This document shows, one piece after another, positions 33,755 to 42,581 of a stretch of 64,000 nt of DNA. Each line of letters opens with the position of its first letter. Positions within the stretch are counted from its first letter, which is position 1. A program made the translations under genes and the position numbers. Source of the stretch: Enterocloster asparagiformis (GTDB taxonomy: Bacteria > Bacillota > Clostridia > Lachnospirales > Lachnospiraceae); assembly GCA_018380885.1 (NCBI GenBank), contig JAGZSY010000025.1, positions 7,778-71,777 on the forward strand, in the 5' to 3' direction. The notes beneath the pieces are model-generated. The model searched no databases, was not told the origin of the DNA, and saw nothing but the letters and a program-made list of their open reading frames with translations.

Positions 33755-34942
33755 CTATTGAACACACATGCCCGCCTTCTTCCGCCGGTTGTAACAGCAG
33801 ATCAGGCCCGCGTTCAGACAAGCAGTCAGAACAATGCATGCGGACATAACCATAAAGGAACGATGGACGCCGAACCGGTCCGTCATCAGGCCGCCCAGGA
33901 TATTTCCCGCCACGGAGCCGATTCCCGCCTGCACGATGGCCAGACGGCTCTGCCCCTGGGAAATCTTTCCCTCAACCACATTTTCACTGATGAACATCAC
34001 GCAGCTGTAGTAGCTGGTCATGTAGGTCACGCTCTGCAGCAGCTGGGACATCAGCATGAGCGGAAGCACTCCGCTCCCGGCCAAGAGCAGCCGCAGCGCC
34101 ATCATGAGCACGGAGAAAATCAGCAGGTTCACCGCGCCGAACTTGCGGATCAGCCGGTTGGCGCACATGAGAATGGGCACCTCGCTCATGGCTGAGATAA
34201 AACTGGAAAGCCCCACAATGGACTGCCCGTAGCCCAGCGAGATCACATACACCGAGTAAAAGGTTCCGGTAAAGCTCATGCCCAGCTGCATGATGAACGC
34301 CAAGAAGAGCACCAGATAAATCCGCTTGTTCTTAAATATCTGCCTGTTACCCGTCCCGCCTTCCCTGGCCCGTTTCTCACCTGCCCGCTCATGGTCTGCC
34401 GGAAGCAGCAGCAGGAAACCCACCAGCAGGAAATATCCGGCGCTGCCCAGCACGAAAATCAGCGACGGACGGCCTTTCAGGAAATTCCCCAGGATCAGGG
34501 CCGTAACCGCGAAACCAATGGTCCCTCCCATGCGGATATGGGCGAAATTGGCGTTCAGCCTTGCCGCCAGATTGGTCACCAGCGCGTCGCTCAGCGGAAG
34601 GAGCGATGTGTTGAAGGCGGTCAAAAGCAGGGTCGCCACCACAAACGCGCCAAAGCTCACATGGACCAGATAGCTTAGGATCGCCACCCCGCTGCCGATG
34701 GAGACAATGATCAATATCCTCCTGTGCCTGCCGCTCCGGTCGCTTATGTAGGCCCATATGGGCTGGATCAGGATCGACACCACCGGCCCGATGGAGGTCA
34801 GAAATCCGATCTGGAGAGGAGTGATTCCCTGCTGTGTGTAGTAGGCTCCGATAAAGGGCATATACAGCGCGGTGGTGATCCACACGAATGTGTTGACTGC
34901 CAACAGACGGTATGTCATGGCTTTTTGCCGGTCCTCCATCAT
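33755..34942 (-). CDS. MFS transporter (LacY/MFS_1-like), first gene of sugar operon
   Basis: The 395-residue protein has twelve hydrophobic segments and MFS patterns such as YISDRSGRHRRILI between TM2 and TM3 and MTDRFGVHRSFMV late in the protein. The RMGGTIGFA motif fits LacY/NupG-like or PPE-type sugar importers. The ATG at 34942 follows GGGGGAG. It is preceded by a consensus-like promoter and a ROK-type inverted repeat, so sugar induction is likely. A 128-base gap with no clear gene separates it from pfkB. Confidence 0.88.
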   Translation of the reverse strand: MMEDRQKAMTYRLLAVNTFVWITTALYMPFIGAYYTQQGITPLQIGFLTSIGPVVSILIQPIWAYISDRSGRHRRILIIVSIGSGVAILSYLVHVSFGAFVVATLLLTAFNTSLLPLSDALVTNLAARLNANFAHIRMGGTIGFAVTALILGNFLKGRPSLIFVLGSAGYFLLVGFLLLLPADHERAGEKRAREGGTGNRQIFKNKRIYLVLFLAFIMQLGMSFTGTFYSVYVISLGYGQSIVGLSSFISAMSEVPILMCANRLIRKFGAVNLLIFSVLMMALRLLLAGSGVLPLMLMSQLLQSVTYMTSYYSCVMFISENVVEGKISQGQSRLAIVQAGIGSVAGNILGGLMTDRFGVHRSFMVMSACIVLTACLNAGLICCYNRRKKAGMCVQ

Positions 34943-34984
34943 CTCATCTCCCCCTTGCAAATCGTTACTTGTTTAACTGACCCC

Positions 34985-35030
34985 ATTATACTATTGTAAT
35001 TCTAGTTTGTAAACATACTTTTTAAACTAA
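34985..35030 (-). promoter_or_regulatory. Promoter and ROK-type inverted repeat for the sugar operon
   Basis: On the minus strand TTTACA (35013-35008) and TATAAT (34990-34985) are 17 bases apart. TAGTTT (35003-35008) and AAACTA (35024-35029) form an inverted repeat over the -35. ACAAACTA and AATTA match the reductase promoter at 26621. The interval 34943-35284 holds this promoter, the promoter at 35206 and two CCTGTTTCTCGC copies near 35098 and 35131 of unknown meaning, but no gene. Confidence 0.7.
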
Positions 35031-35205
35031 GTTATTTAAGAAAATTTGTATAAATTGACGGTAATATGACTCTGATTATGATTCAATATGACTCCACCCC
35101 TGTTTCTCGCGAAAATCGACGGGCACAATAACGCCTGTTTCTCGCTCTTGTCAGTTCATAATCTTTGTTTACAATCATGTTTTTAGTCATTTTGTATATT
35201 TTATA

Positions 35206-35234
35206 TTTACTTTTTTATGCACAAGTGCTATATT
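35206..35234 (+). promoter_or_regulatory. Probable promoter of the small gene
   Basis: TTTACT (35206-35211) and TATATT (35229-35234) are separated by 17 bases, about 45 bases before the start at 35285. Confidence 0.5.
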
Positions 35235-35284
35235 CAAGGCGTAGCAAACAGATGGAATTTAGAGGACGAGAGGAGAACACAATT

Positions 35285-35455
35285 ATGAAGGCGATTTTAG
35301 AAATCATGCAGAACTTTATCGAGCGCGGAATGAATGTGCGCGTTGACGTTGTGGGCGGCGTACCGATGTTTTCAGCGGTTCCTCTGGAGCAGAAGGCGTA
35401 TGCCGCGGCTCCCCGGAGCGCCAAAAAGCGCATGGTCACCGCGTACTGCGGATAA
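35285..35455 (+). CDS. Small hypothetical protein (56 residues)
   Basis: The frame from ATG 35285 has AGGAG nine bases upstream, its own promoter-like sequence and a terminator at 35534. The product starts MKAILEIMQNFIERGMNV, an amphipathic helix, followed by RVDVVGGVPMF and a basic tail (RSAKKRMVTAYCG). The frame runs further upstream to 35165 but without a ribosome site there. I recognise no family. Size, amphipathic start and basic end leave open a regulatory or membrane-associated small protein. Confidence 0.6.
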   Translation: MKAILEIMQNFIERGMNVRVDVVGGVPMFSAVPLEQKAYAAAPRSAKKRMVTAYCG

Positions 35456-35533
35456 CGAGGCGGCAGTCCCCGTTTTCCCGTGAAAGCTATAACAATCCCC
35501 CGCAGGCTCCGCCAGCGGCCCATTGCATTCAAT

Positions 35534-35581
35534 AAAAAACGTTCCGAGCTTCCCATTTTCAGGAAATTCGGAACGTTTTTT
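35534..35581. terminator. Bidirectional terminator
   Basis: AAAAAACGTTCCGA (35534 on) pairs perfectly with TCGGAACGTTTTTT ending at 35581. It serves the small gene on the plus strand and the penicillin-binding protein gene on the minus strand. Confidence 0.9.
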
Positions 35582-35613
35582 GCATTTTTCCCGCCGGCCG
35601 GAAGGTTTTCCGG

Positions 35614-37044
35614 TCAGCGGCTCATATAGATGTCAAACAGCTGGCGGGCAATGGGAGCCGCCTCCCGGCCGCCGCTGCCCGCTTCCTCCACCACCACGGT
35701 GACCGCGATCTTCGGGGCCTGCGCAGGGGCGAATCCGGTGAACCAGGCGTGGGTCTCCTTCCCGGTCTCAAACTCCGCCGATCCGGTCTTAGCCGCCACG
35801 GTGTATGCGTCGGTGCGCACCGCTGAGCCGGTTCCCTCCGTCACCACGGCCCGCATGAGCTCGGTCAGGTTGGCCGCTTCCTGGGCGGTCATCAGGCTGC
35901 CGTAGGCCGTGGGCAGGAACTTGCGTATCTCCTCGCCACCCACATTCTCCACATGGTCCAGCAGGTACGGGCGCATCAGCGTGCCTCCGTTGGCGATGGC
36001 AGCCGTGATCAACGCGTTGTGGAGAGGCGTAATCTGGGTGACGCCCTGGCCCATGGAGGTCTGAAGAATCTCCCAGGTGCCGGCCCCCGGCTTCATGGCG
36101 AAGGAGCTCTGCTTGTAGGGCAGCCCTGATATCGGAAGGGGTGAATTAAACAGCACGTCCTCCGCCGTCTTTGCGAACCGGCCCAGATCCAGCTCCAGCC
36201 CCAGGCTGGCGAAAGCCCCGTTGCAGGAGTTGGCAAAGGCCAGGGTAAAATCCTGATGGCCGTGGGCGTTACCATGGTAGCAGCGGATTTGATAATCCCC
36301 GTTTACATACACGCCGCCGCAATCGAACTGGAAATTTTTGTAATCCTCCGGCCGCTCCCGCATATATTCCAGGGCTGTCACAATCTTGAAGGTGGAGCCG
36401 GGCGGATACATTCCCTGGGTGACCCGGTTTAGCAGCTGGCCCTGGTTGTTCTCCGGGCTGGTCAGCGTCTCCCAGTCGCTCACAATGGTGTTGGGATCGT
36501 AGCCGGGCTTTGACACCATGGCTAGAATCTTTCCCGTGTCCGGCTCCAGGGCGATCACAGCTCCCCGCCGGTCCCCCAGAGCGTCCCACGCCGCCTGCTG
36601 CAGCTGCGGGTCCAGAGTAGTGTACACGTTGTCCCCCAGGTTCTTCTCCCCGGACATCTGGTTTAAGGCCTGCTCCATGAGATTGACGTGGGAGGTCAGA
36701 AGGTAAAAGTTCGCCAGGGACTCGATGCCGGTCTTGCCCTTTGTGGAATAGCCCACCGCATGGTCGTAAATACCCGCGAAGGGGTACACCCGGGTCTCAT
36801 TTCCCTCCCCGTCGATCTGGGTCTCCGCCAGCACGGTGCCGTCGGCGGCCAGGATCTTCCCGCGGATGATCCGGTCGGCAAAGCTGTCCAGCCTGGCGTT
36901 GTAGGAGTTGTTGACCACATCCTCGCCCTTCACCTGCAGGAAATAGCCCATATAGACGATCAGCCCCAGAAACATAGCCATGATCACGTAGACCAGCTTG
37001 AGGATGTTGCGGTTCGCTTTGGGATTTGGGTCTGCTTTTCTCAT
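35614..37044 (-). CDS. Penicillin-binding protein transpeptidase (PbpA/FtsI-like)
   Basis: The 476-residue protein has a single N-terminal membrane segment (about 14-36), a short PBP dimerisation region, and a transpeptidase domain with nucleophile Ser217 in PPGSTFK, SCN in FANSCNGAF near 271, and the KTGSAE motif near 420. It builds peptidoglycan crosslinks outside the membrane. It follows the FtsW/RodA gene by five bases, the usual pairing of glycosyltransferase and transpeptidase. Its length is nearer to mycobacterial PbpA than to full PBP2 (about 600). Confidence 0.93.
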   Translation of the reverse strand: MRKADPNPKANRNILKLVYVIMAMFLGLIVYMGYFLQVKGEDVVNNSYNARLDSFADRIIRGKILAADGTVLAETQIDGEGNETRVYPFAGIYDHAVGYSTKGKTGIESLANFYLLTSHVNLMEQALNQMSGEKNLGDNVYTTLDPQLQQAAWDALGDRRGAVIALEPDTGKILAMVSKPGYDPNTIVSDWETLTSPENNQGQLLNRVTQGMYPPGSTFKIVTALEYMRERPEDYKNFQFDCGGVYVNGDYQIRCYHGNAHGHQDFTLAFANSCNGAFASLGLELDLGRFAKTAEDVLFNSPLPISGLPYKQSSFAMKPGAGTWEILQTSMGQGVTQITPLHNALITAAIANGGTLMRPYLLDHVENVGGEEIRKFLPTAYGSLMTAQEAANLTELMRAVVTEGTGSAVRTDAYTVAAKTGSAEFETGKETHAWFTGFAPAQAPKIAVTVVVEEAGSGGREAAPIARQLFDIYMSR

Positions 37045-37049
37045 AACGC

Positions 37050-38393
37050 CTACGCCTCCTCTTCCATTTCCATCTCCTCCTCGTCGTTTCGCTTGAGGAT
37101 ATAAAGCCCCTGGATGATCCCGAACAGGATAAAGGTGCTGAGAATCGAGCTGCCCCCGTAGCTGACAAAGGGCAGGGTGACGCCGGTGGAGGGGATGAAT
37201 TTCGTCACGCCGCCCACGGTCAGGAACACCTGGATAATGTACTCCAGCCCCAGCCCCAGGGCGATCAGCTTATAAAACACAGCCTGCATCCGCGTGGCGA
37301 TCATCATGAACTGCAAAAAGCAGCCCAGGCAGATAAGCAGCACGCAGATGGCGAAAATCGCGCCCATCTCCTCGGAGACGGCGGCGAAAATGAAATCCTT
37401 CTCCACCACGGGTATCTTCCGGGGAAGCCCCTGGGACAGCCCCATGCCGAACCAGCCGCCCGTGCCGATGGCAAAGAGGGACTGGGTGATCTGGTATCCC
37501 GTGTTGTCGATGTCCGCCCAGGGATTGCTCCAGGCAAATACCCGGCGGCGCACGTGGTCGAACATCTGGTAAGCCAGCACGGCCGCAGCGGTCCCGCAGC
37601 CGGCTCCAGCCAGCAGATACGCCCACCTCCCCGTGGCGATAAACAGCATGGCCACATAGGTGATGAAAAAGATCAGCGCGCCGCCCAAATCCTTGGAGGC
37701 CACCATGATGACCACGTGGAGGGCCGCCACCGCGGTGGTGGCCAGGATGGTTTTAAATTCCAGGGACTGGTAGAACATGGCGGCCACGAAGAACACAAAG
37801 GTGATCTTCACAAACTCCGAGGGCTGGATGGAGATACCGCCCACGGTCAGGGACAGCTGGGCGCCGAAGCTCTCGTTGCCGGCCACGCACACCACCAGCA
37901 GCACCGCCAGGCCCGCCGCAGCGTAGACCCACTGCAATTTGCAGAGCTGCCACACCCGCTCCATCACCCAGGGGATCAGCCAGGTCACCGCGGCGCTGAT
38001 CACCACGATGACAAACTGTTTCACCGCCTTGTCCATGGACAGCCGGGTCAGCATGATAAAGCCCACGCACAGCAGCATGCACGTGTTGTTCACCAGCAGC
38101 CGGGACACGTTGCGGTAGATCAGGCGGTACAGGTAGATGTAGCACAGGAAAAATACCACCTGGGCCGCGTAAAAGGCCCACAGCTGCATTTGCAGCAGTT
38201 CATTTCCCGCTTTCAGCGTCAAAACCAGGTACGCCAGGAAATGGATCAGGAACATGCACCTGTTCTGGCGGCCGCAAACCTTTCGCTTCCGCCTCATATC
38301 CGAAAAGGAGAAAAAGCGGAAATTGGCGAAGGTGTAGACTGCCATCAAAAATATCATCAGGTATTTGGATGTCTCAACGATCAGATTTATCAT
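37050..38393 (-). CDS. FtsW/RodA/SpoVE-family peptidoglycan glycosyltransferase
   Basis: The 447-residue polytopic protein starts MINLIVETSKYLMIFLMAVY and has SEDS motifs: GGISIQPSEFVKI, KDLGGALIFFITY, and the late conserved GVTLPFVSYGGSSIL. It polymerises lipid II in partnership with the PBP encoded five bases downstream. AGGAGG lies directly before the ATG at 38393; the frame extends 69 codons upstream without features. An N-terminal charged stretch (DMRRKRKVCGRQNR) after the first membrane segment is less usual. Confidence 0.93.
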   Translation of the reverse strand: MINLIVETSKYLMIFLMAVYTFANFRFFSFSDMRRKRKVCGRQNRCMFLIHFLAYLVLTLKAGNELLQMQLWAFYAAQVVFFLCYIYLYRLIYRNVSRLLVNNTCMLLCVGFIMLTRLSMDKAVKQFVIVVISAAVTWLIPWVMERVWQLCKLQWVYAAAGLAVLLVVCVAGNESFGAQLSLTVGGISIQPSEFVKITFVFFVAAMFYQSLEFKTILATTAVAALHVVIMVASKDLGGALIFFITYVAMLFIATGRWAYLLAGAGCGTAAAVLAYQMFDHVRRRVFAWSNPWADIDNTGYQITQSLFAIGTGGWFGMGLSQGLPRKIPVVEKDFIFAAVSEEMGAIFAICVLLICLGCFLQFMMIATRMQAVFYKLIALGLGLEYIIQVFLTVGGVTKFIPSTGVTLPFVSYGGSSILSTFILFGIIQGLYILKRNDEEEMEMEEEA

Positions 38394-38514
38394 AATCCTC
38401 CTATTGCCGGGTTTCTCAAATATCTGCACATTTCCCGTCGCGGTTCCCCCGCGAAAACGCAGCGCCCCAATCCCCGGGGAGACTGTGGACAGCGGCCGCT
38501 CTCCGGCCGCGGGC

Positions 38515-40884
38515 CTACTGCACGCCCCGCTTGAAATGTCCTCTCGTGAAATCCTTATACGGCTGAGGGACCTCCTGCCCCCGCAGGAACCCGTCCGCAA
38601 AGGCGCGGATGATCCGGGCCGTCTCCTCCCTGCCCTCCGTGGTGAAATTCAGCCGGACCACCGCGGGTCCCAAGCGCTTCACCGCGGACTCCAGGCCCAG
38701 CAGCGACAGCGGGCTGGCGTTGTAGATGGTGTTGTAGCAGAACGCGCAGTGGTTTTTCACCGGAAGCAGCGCTCCCGTGCGGTCCTTCAGGGTCAGAACC
38801 TCCCGCCGCCTGGTGCAGCCTGTGGTGGTCCGGCGGATGCACTGGGCGCTGACCATCATGGGAATCCTTCCGTAGACCACCAGCTCCCCCTGGATGCCCT
38901 GCCGGAGCAGTCCGTCCATCACCGGCTCCAGCTCCCGGCTGTTCAGCTCCCAGGGCATGGTCAGGCGCGCGGCGCCAAGCTTCGCAAACAGCTTCGCCGT
39001 CTCCCGGTTCCAGCAGTACATGCCGGCGTCGAACACTGCGGGCAGCCCAGGCAGCGTCTCACGCAGCCACACCACTTCCTCCGGGCTGCGCACCAGGGCG
39101 CCGTCAAAACCGGCATCCCGCAGTTTTTTGCCGTTCTGCTTGAAAAATGCCTGGGCGTGGCTGCGGTAAATGTGCGGCAGCGCCAGAAGGCACTGCTTCC
39201 CGGCCCCGTGACACGATTTTACGGCATCGGCCCACCGCTCCGGGACAAAACCGGCCGCATCCAGATAGATGCCTGTGACGTCGGCATCCAGGACAGCTGC
39301 TTCAAACTGGTTCGGCTCCTCTGTAAATACGTACAGGGCGAGGGCGGATGGGCGGGAAGCGGGGCGGGCGCTGGCTTCCGGAAGGGCTTCGCAGTCTGGA
39401 AGGGCTACGTTTTCCGACATGGCCTTGCTTTCCGGCGGGGCTACGTTTTCCGGCATGGCCTTGCTTTCCGGCGAGGTTACGTTTTCCGCCATCGCCTTGC
39501 TTTCCGGCGGGGTTACGTTTTCCGCCATCGCCGGCTCCGGGCGGCGCCACTGGTCCAGCACCGCCTGCTCCAGGGCTTCCAAACCGGCGCGCCTCAACTC
39601 GTTCTGCGCCTGCACTGGCATGAACAATTGGCCCTTCAGCTCTACGTCCAGCGCTTCAAAGGCGAAGGGTGTATTTCCTGTTTTTTCCAGTTGCTTGCGG
39701 ACCTTCTCCACGGTCAGAGGCTGGTTCTGCGCTTTCTGGGGACTCTGGCCCTCCACCCGAATCCGCACCGGAACGCCGCCATGAGACGACGCCATGGAGA
39801 GCTCCAGCCCTGAGGGCTTCCCCTCCTCCAATACGGCCTGTCCGCTGATGGCTTCCTTCAGCTCCGCCTCCACATAAGTCTTGTCCAGGTAGTCGAACAG
39901 CTTCTGGTTTCCCTCGCGAAAGGACGGCTTCTCTTTCAGCGCCACCATGTCCCGCCCGTTGTGCTGTTTGTAGTACCCCTGGGTAAAGCCGCCGCGGTCA
40001 AAGAGATCCGAGAGCAGCTTCTTGTCCTCCGGCTCCACAAAATATCCATCCGCCCCGTATTCCAGGTAGCGGTCCACGTACTTGCGGTAAATGCTGACCA
40101 CGCCAGCGGTGTAGCGCGGGCTCTTCATACGGCCCTCGATTTTCAGCGAGTAGATGCCCGCGGCCGCCAGGTCCGGAATCAAATCCAGCGTGCATAAGTC
40201 TTTCAGGCTCATCACGTTCGGCTCCTGTTTCCGGTTCAGGGCTTCTCCGGGCTTTTTCCCGCTCTCCCGCGCCTCGTAGGGCAGGCGGCAGGGCTGCGCG
40301 CAGCGGCCGCGGTTTCCGCTGCGGCCGCCGATCAGGCTGCTCATCAGGCATTGGCCGGAATAACAGTAGCAGAGCGCCCCGTGCACAAAGCTCTCAATCT
40401 CCACATCCACCTGGTCCCGAATCTGCCGTATCTCGTCCAGGGACAGCTCCCGTGCGGTGACCACCCGTGCGGCCCCCAGCTCCTTCAAAAGTCTGGCGCC
40501 GTTCACCCCGGTGATGGTCATCTGCGTGCTGGCGTGGAGATCGATGCCAGGAAAATTCCTGCGCATGAAATCCATCGCGCCCAGGTCCTGAACGATCACC
40601 GCGTCCAGGCCTTCCCGGTAGTAGGGGAGCAGATACGGGTACAGCTCGCCCATCTCATCTTCCTTAAACAGTGTGTTCACCGTCATATACAGCCTGCGGC
40701 CGTGCAGATGCACGTAGTCGATAGCCTCCAACAGGCCGTGTTCGTCCGGATTGTCCGCATAGGCCCTGGCGCCGAACCGGCTCCCGCCCATGTATACTGC
40801 ATCCGCTCCTGCCGCCACCGCCGCCTTCATACTCTCAAAGGAACCGGCAGGTGCCAGCACTTCCAGTTTATTTTTATGCTCCAA
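38515..40884 (-). CDS. U32-family peptidase/RNA-modification-type protein
   Basis: The 789-residue protein has the U32 N-terminal barrel (LEVLAPAGSFESMKAAVAAGADAVYMGG, then SRFGARAYADN), the U32 signature with four cysteines (VHGALCYCYSGQC, GRSGNRGRCAQPC) as in Fe-S-binding RlhA/TrhP relatives, and a long C-terminal half related to DUF3656. Bacterial U32 relatives have been linked to tRNA and rRNA hydroxylation, so peptidase activity is not certain. Residues about 450-500 carry four 12-residue repeats (AMAENVTPPESK type) encoded by 36-bp DNA repeats; this insert is unusual. Confidence 0.85.
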   Translation of the reverse strand: MEHKNKLEVLAPAGSFESMKAAVAAGADAVYMGGSRFGARAYADNPDEHGLLEAIDYVHLHGRRLYMTVNTLFKEDEMGELYPYLLPYYREGLDAVIVQDLGAMDFMRRNFPGIDLHASTQMTITGVNGARLLKELGAARVVTARELSLDEIRQIRDQVDVEIESFVHGALCYCYSGQCLMSSLIGGRSGNRGRCAQPCRLPYEARESGKKPGEALNRKQEPNVMSLKDLCTLDLIPDLAAAGIYSLKIEGRMKSPRYTAGVVSIYRKYVDRYLEYGADGYFVEPEDKKLLSDLFDRGGFTQGYYKQHNGRDMVALKEKPSFREGNQKLFDYLDKTYVEAELKEAISGQAVLEEGKPSGLELSMASSHGGVPVRIRVEGQSPQKAQNQPLTVEKVRKQLEKTGNTPFAFEALDVELKGQLFMPVQAQNELRRAGLEALEQAVLDQWRRPEPAMAENVTPPESKAMAENVTSPESKAMPENVAPPESKAMSENVALPDCEALPEASARPASRPSALALYVFTEEPNQFEAAVLDADVTGIYLDAAGFVPERWADAVKSCHGAGKQCLLALPHIYRSHAQAFFKQNGKKLRDAGFDGALVRSPEEVVWLRETLPGLPAVFDAGMYCWNRETAKLFAKLGAARLTMPWELNSRELEPVMDGLLRQGIQGELVVYGRIPMMVSAQCIRRTTTGCTRRREVLTLKDRTGALLPVKNHCAFCYNTIYNASPLSLLGLESAVKRLGPAVVRLNFTTEGREETARIIRAFADGFLRGQEVPQPYKDFTRGHFKRGVQ
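39406..39527 (-). repeat. 36-bp minisatellite inside U32 gene
   Basis: Copies start at 39406, 39442, 39478 and 39514 (partial), each beginning TACGTTTTCC on the plus strand, with only a few base changes between units. They keep the reading frame and encode ENVxPPESKAMx units. Confidence 0.9.
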
Positions 40885-40966
40885 AGCTTACCTCACTTTT
40901 CCCGGGCTCTCACCGGAAAGAAACGATGGTCAGTCCCCGTTTAGAAACGCGGTTCCGTAAACAGTA

Positions 40967-41002
40967 ACAAAAGATGTCCCACGTTGCGCTATGAGACATC
41001 TG
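40967..41002 (-). terminator. Probable terminator after the ZapA-like gene
   Basis: On the minus strand AGATGTC pairs with GACATCT around a 15-base loop and is followed by TTTGTTAC. It lies 100 bases after the stop; the T run is short. Confidence 0.5.
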
Positions 41003-41101
41003 TTTCTACCATGGTTCATTTGTATGTGACAATATTTGACCGAAATCTGTTTGCGCTCTCACCGTCGCAAAGGACGGGAAAACGCTGTACTTTATCAATG
41101 G

Positions 41102-42451
41102 TCAGCGCCGTTTCCGTCGTCTGGCCGCTTTGGCCGCTTTCAGCGCCTTGCGCGCCAGCTCCGCCTGGGATTCCTTGGCGGGCGGCGGGTCTGAGGACTC
41201 GTCTGCGGCTGCCGCTTCCAAAGCCTGTCCCTCGCCTGCCGCTTCAGCGGCCATCGCAACGGAAGCTGTGGAATCCATTGTTGCTGCGGCCTCCGGCGGG
41301 ATGTCGTTCCCGGCCTCTGCTGCCGCGCCGCTCCCGGCCTCTGCCTCCGCGCCGCTCCCGGCCTCTGACGCCGCTCCGTTCCCGGCCTCTGCCGCCAGGC
41401 CGTTCCCGACCTCTGCCTCCGCGCCGTTCCCGACCTCTGCCGCCGCTCCGTTCCCGGCCTCTGCCGCCGCTCCGTTCCCGACCTCTGCCGCCGCGCCGCT
41501 CCCGGTCTCTGCCGCCAGGCCGTTCCCGACCTCTGCCGCCGCTCCGTTCCCGGTCTCCGCCGCCTCCGGCGCTTCTTCATCCCCAGCCCTGGCGTCCGGT
41601 TCCCCGTCCTCCGCTGCGCTCGCCTCTGCGTCGGCCTCAGCAGTATTCTCCAGCTCGAAAGCTTCCTCTGTCATTTCATCCTCATCCGGCTCCGCCAGGC
41701 CGCGTTCCTCCTGAAGCAGCCCGGTTTCATAATCCTCGTCCACCGCCTCTTCCGCAAACGCCCCTGCCTCGCCCGTCTGTTCCTCCTGAGAGGAATCTGT
41801 CTCCCAGCGGTCCGCTTCCTCCGGTTCCGCCCCGGCCGCCGCGGTCGCTTCGGCCTGTCCAGTGAAATCAACCGTTATCACCCCAGCCCCGAGCTCCCCA
41901 TGTCCGGCGCCTTCATCGTCGTCATCGCCCTTCTCATGGGTTTTCACCTGCGCAGTGCGGCCGGACTCGCGGCCGGAACCGATCTTTTCGCTCTTCTCAT
42001 CCCGGACCCTCAGCGCTGCCGCGGCAGCTTCCTGCTCTCCCCGGTTCTTTGCGGCTTCCCGCAGCTTCCGCTCCAGCCGGTGCTTCTCCCTGGTCAGTTC
42101 CTCCAGCTCCCGCTGGCGCTCCTCCAAGTCCTTTAACACCACCTCCAGCTTCATCTGCGTGCTGACCAGCTCGTGCTTTAAGCTGTAGGTCTCGCGCTCC
42201 AGCTCATCCCTCTGATGCTCCACCTCCTGGCCATGTTCCATGGCCTTGAAGTAATCGTCCGCCATATTCAGCTCCGCCATCACAGTCTGGTATTCCACGC
42301 TCTGCTTGGTAAAACCGGGAATCCGGCGCAGGGTATTCACTTTTTCGTTTACATAGCTGGCCGCTCTCTGCAGGTATCCCTCATCCTCGCTGCCGCCCAG
42401 GGTGTATATCTTACCATCGATCAGTACCTGTGTATAATTCTTGGAATCCAT
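41102..42451 (-). CDS. ZapA-like cell division protein with long coiled-coil and repeat tail
   Basis: The first 85 residues are ZapA-like (MDSKNYTQVLIDGKIYTLGG, YLQRAASYVNEKVNTLR, ADDYFKA), the FtsZ-ring partner. A coiled coil follows (about 85-150; RDELERETYSLKHELVSTQM and KDLEERQRELEELTREK), then an acidic region and eleven 8-residue repeats of the AAAEVGNG type (about 295-385). The end is strongly basic (RKALKAAKAARRRKRR). Normal ZapA is about 90-130 residues, so most of this 449-residue protein is extra. AGGAG precedes the ATG at 42451. The tail may act as a flexible spacer that ends in a nucleic-acid- or membrane-binding tip (inference). Confidence 0.8.
   Translation of the reverse strand: MDSKNYTQVLIDGKIYTLGGSEDEGYLQRAASYVNEKVNTLRRIPGFTKQSVEYQTVMAELNMADDYFKAMEHGQEVEHQRDELERETYSLKHELVSTQMKLEVVLKDLEERQRELEELTREKHRLERKLREAAKNRGEQEAAAAALRVRDEKSEKIGSGRESGRTAQVKTHEKGDDDDEGAGHGELGAGVITVDFTGQAEATAAAGAEPEEADRWETDSSQEEQTGEAGAFAEEAVDEDYETGLLQEERGLAEPDEDEMTEEAFELENTAEADAEASAAEDGEPDARAGDEEAPEAAETGNGAAAEVGNGLAAETGSGAAAEVGNGAAAEAGNGAAAEVGNGAEAEVGNGLAAEAGNGAASEAGSGAEAEAGSGAAAEAGNDIPPEAAATMDSTASVAMAAEAAGEGQALEAAAADESSDPPPAKESQAELARKALKAAKAARRRKRR
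41306..41565 (-). repeat. 24-bp coding repeats in the ZapA-like gene
   Basis: About eleven 24-bp units (GCCTCTGCCGCCGCTCCGTT type on the plus strand) encode AAAEVGNG-like octapeptides. Units differ by point changes, mainly Gly/Ser, Val/Ala and Ala/Leu. Confidence 0.85.
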
Positions 42452-42581
42452 CTGCCATCTCCTGAAATTTATTCTCGCGAGCGTGGCAAAGCCATCCGCC
42501 CCGGGGCGCGCCATCAATCCGCCCTTCTACCCGCTTATCCTATACCGCCATAGGTTTATCATCTGTACTCATACCGCTTAC

